From JAAGZL01 sp050291365 (GTDB lineage: Bacteria > Pseudomonadota > Gammaproteobacteria > Chromatiales > Chromatiaceae): a stretch of DNA of 64,000 nt. Under the pieces are notes generated by a model. That model had not been told where the DNA came from and did not search any database. It saw only the letters and a list, made by a program, of their open reading frames with translations. Numbering within the stretch: position 1 is the stretch's first letter; each line of letters begins with the position of its first letter. The stretch lies in the NCBI GenBank assembly GCA_050291365.1, contig JBNKJS010000008.1, positions 1-64,000 of the forward strand, written 5' to 3'. The position numbers and the translations under genes are program-made. Below, piece after piece: positions 62,618-64,000 of this stretch.

Positions 62618-64000
62618 ATGAGGAAAAATGAGCCGGTCACCGGCCAGGAGAGAACCTACGGGGAAGATAGGGTCATTATCTCAACGACCGATCTCAAAGG
62701 TATAATCACTTACGCCAATGAGGATTTTATTGAGATCAGTGGCTTCTCTCGCGATGAGTTAATCGGAAAAAACCACAATATCGTGCGCCATCCCGACATG
62801 CCGCCTGAGGCCTTCAGGGATTTGTGGGATACTATCCAGGGCGGAAAGCCTTGGCGCGGCATCGTAAAAAATCGTTGTAAGAATGGTGACCATTACTGGG
62901 TTGAGGCCTATGTAACCCCCGTATATGAGGGGGATAGGCTGGTCGGCTATCAGTCGGTGCGCACTCGCCCGGATAGATCCGAGGTTAGTAGTGCCGAAGA
63001 GCTCTACCGAAAGTTTCGCAATAATCAGATCAGCAAATTGCCCAAAGGGCGAAGTATCTATGACATTAGTACCAAGGTGCGGCTGTTTTCGGCGTTGCTG
63101 TTTTTGGCACTGATGACGGTTCTGGTTGGAGCTCTTAGCTTGTCGGGCCCCAACAGTAATATCATTCTGACGATCTGCGCCATCAGCCTTCTGGCCATGC
63201 TGGCCACTGGGTTTTTGATAGTGCAGACCTTGGTAACTCCACTCAACCGGATCAGGAGTTTGCTGCACGGTATTGCTGGTGGCAAGCTGCACCAGCGTAT
63301 TGAGACGCCTCACAATGACGATATTGGTCAGGTGCTACAGGCGGTCAAGCTTTTACAGGCGCGCCTGAACACAGTGTTTGGCCACTTTACGGAGGCATCC
63401 ATGTCGCTGGCGGCATCGGCCGTACAGCTTTCGGCCAATGGCAGAGATGCGCTACAGGATATGGAACGCCAACAGGGTGAGACATCCCAGGTGGCCACGG
63501 CCATGAATGAGATGGTGGCCACCGTTCAGGAGGTGGCGAAAAATACCGGCGAGGCAGCCAACGCCGCACAGATGTCCGACGAGAAGACCCAGGCCGGCAA
63601 GGCGTTGGTGGTTGAAACCCGTAGCACTATTCATAATCTGGCCGGAGAGGTGGAGCGTTCGGCCCAGGTGATTGATCAATTGAAGGGTGACAGCGAGAAG
63701 ATCAGTAACATCATGGATGTGATTAGCGGTATCGCCGACCAGACCAATCTGTTGGCCCTAAATGCTGCCATTGAGGCCGCCAGGGCCGGCGAGCAGGGGC
63801 GTGGGTTTGCAGTAGTGGCAGATGAGGTGCGCACCCTGGCCCAGCGTACTCAGGAGTCGACCACCGAGATTCGCGACATGATTGAGCATCTGCAATCGGG
63901 TATTGGTGATGCGGTCGATGTAATGGCGCGGGGACGAGATCAGGCTGGCTCCGCCGTGACTCAGGCAGACGAAACAGAACTGGCCCTCGACTCTATCACC
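62618..64000 (+). CDS. PAS-containing methyl-accepting chemotaxis protein (Aer-like), partial
   Basis: At least 461 codons, running off the window end. The N-terminal PAS domain has the Aer pattern ITYANEDFIEISGFSRDELI, NIVRHPDMPPEAF and KNGDHYWVEAYVTP, which binds FAD and senses redox or oxygen. Two transmembrane helices follow (ALLFLALMTVLVGAL-type and IILTICAISLLAMLATGFLI), then HAMP and the signalling domain, with the conserved tip EAARAGEQGRGFAVVADEVR. It has GGAG 8 bases before the ATG. It should signal to CheA via CheW for energy taxis. Confidence 0.93.
   Translation, partial: MRKNEPVTGQERTYGEDRVIISTTDLKGIITYANEDFIEISGFSRDELIGKNHNIVRHPDMPPEAFRDLWDTIQGGKPWRGIVKNRCKNGDHYWVEAYVTPVYEGDRLVGYQSVRTRPDRSEVSSAEELYRKFRNNQISKLPKGRSIYDISTKVRLFSALLFLALMTVLVGALSLSGPNSNIILTICAISLLAMLATGFLIVQTLVTPLNRIRSLLHGIAGGKLHQRIETPHNDDIGQVLQAVKLLQARLNTVFGHFTEASMSLAASAVQLSANGRDALQDMERQQGETSQVATAMNEMVATVQEVAKNTGEAANAAQMSDEKTQAGKALVVETRSTIHNLAGEVERSAQVIDQLKGDSEKISNIMDVISGIADQTNLLALNAAIEAARAGEQGRGFAVVADEVRTLAQRTQESTTEIRDMIEHLQSGIGDAVDVMARGRDQAGSAVTQADETELALDSIT

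Overview
The window looks like a chromosomal segment of a sulfur-oxidising gammaproteobacterium, probably a chemoautotroph or a relative of the thiotrophic symbionts. This is inferred from gene content: a DsrE2-TusA-Hdr sulfur-transfer operon, a TSUP-type exporter, a SulP anion transporter and a periplasmic alpha-carbonic anhydrase. No rRNA or marker phylogeny is available here to name the genus. Housekeeping genes (lon, rsmA, a cold-shock gene, tRNA-Val) alternate with accessory genes and with unusually many intergenic repeats.

Layout. 0.26-7.2 kb: a GspE/PulE-type ATPase, a DUF559 nuclease-like gene, lon and rsmA, separated by repeat blocks. 7.5-14.8 kb: an eight-gene operon encoding DsrE2-like, TusA, MvhD-like, a HdrA carrying an inserted GltD-like domain, a second HdrA, a small winged-helix protein, HdrC and HdrB. 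It could pass sulfane sulfur to a Hdr-like complex coupled to NAD(P)H. The operon lies between intact rsmA and a decayed rsmA fragment in the same orientation. 15.2-18.5 kb: an ECF sigma, anti-sigma, EGKCG-type bufferin precursor, MNIO (DUF692), DUF2063 partner and DoxX, matching the copper-linked RiPP operons called Buf or Hvf. 19.2-28.3 kb: a cold-shock gene and a defence region with type I restriction-modification, a NucS-like nuclease and a truncated Fic gene. 28.5-38.9 kb: an ankyrin protein, a nucleotidyltransferase/HEPN pair inside 219-bp direct repeats, a lipoprotein with a C-terminal type IV pilin domain, a pRiA4b-type protein and an M4-like metallopeptidase. 39.8-44.1 kb: two solute-binding proteins co-transcribed with a hybrid histidine kinase. 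45-51.9 kb: a hydrolase, SulP, a VPLPA-CTERM protein, a LysR regulator, a possible DsrE-like protein, a TSUP exporter and tRNA-Val. 52.4-60.6 kb: a second sensory operon (beta-propeller hybrid kinase, branched-chain-type binding protein, REC-PAS-kinase-REC). 61-64 kb: a secreted protein, carbonic anhydrase and the start of an Aer-like chemoreceptor.

Repeats. Three modules recur between genes in both orientations: CT/GA-rich near-palindromes, a 62-bp cassette with short and long forms, and a third module of roughly 60 bp. A second family consists of REP-like units (GTCATNCCGGCG ... CGGGTATGACG) with associated GCCCGCGGGAGCGGGC hairpins. Two 20-bp tandem arrays at 39.4 and 44.8 kb are followed by the same roughly 46-bp tail, which is the 3' end of the hydrolase gene.

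The strongest candidates for less-described biology are the HdrA-GltD operon with a HdrB lacking one CCG site, the lipoprotein-pilin fusion, and the two operons coupling orphan binding proteins to hybrid kinases.
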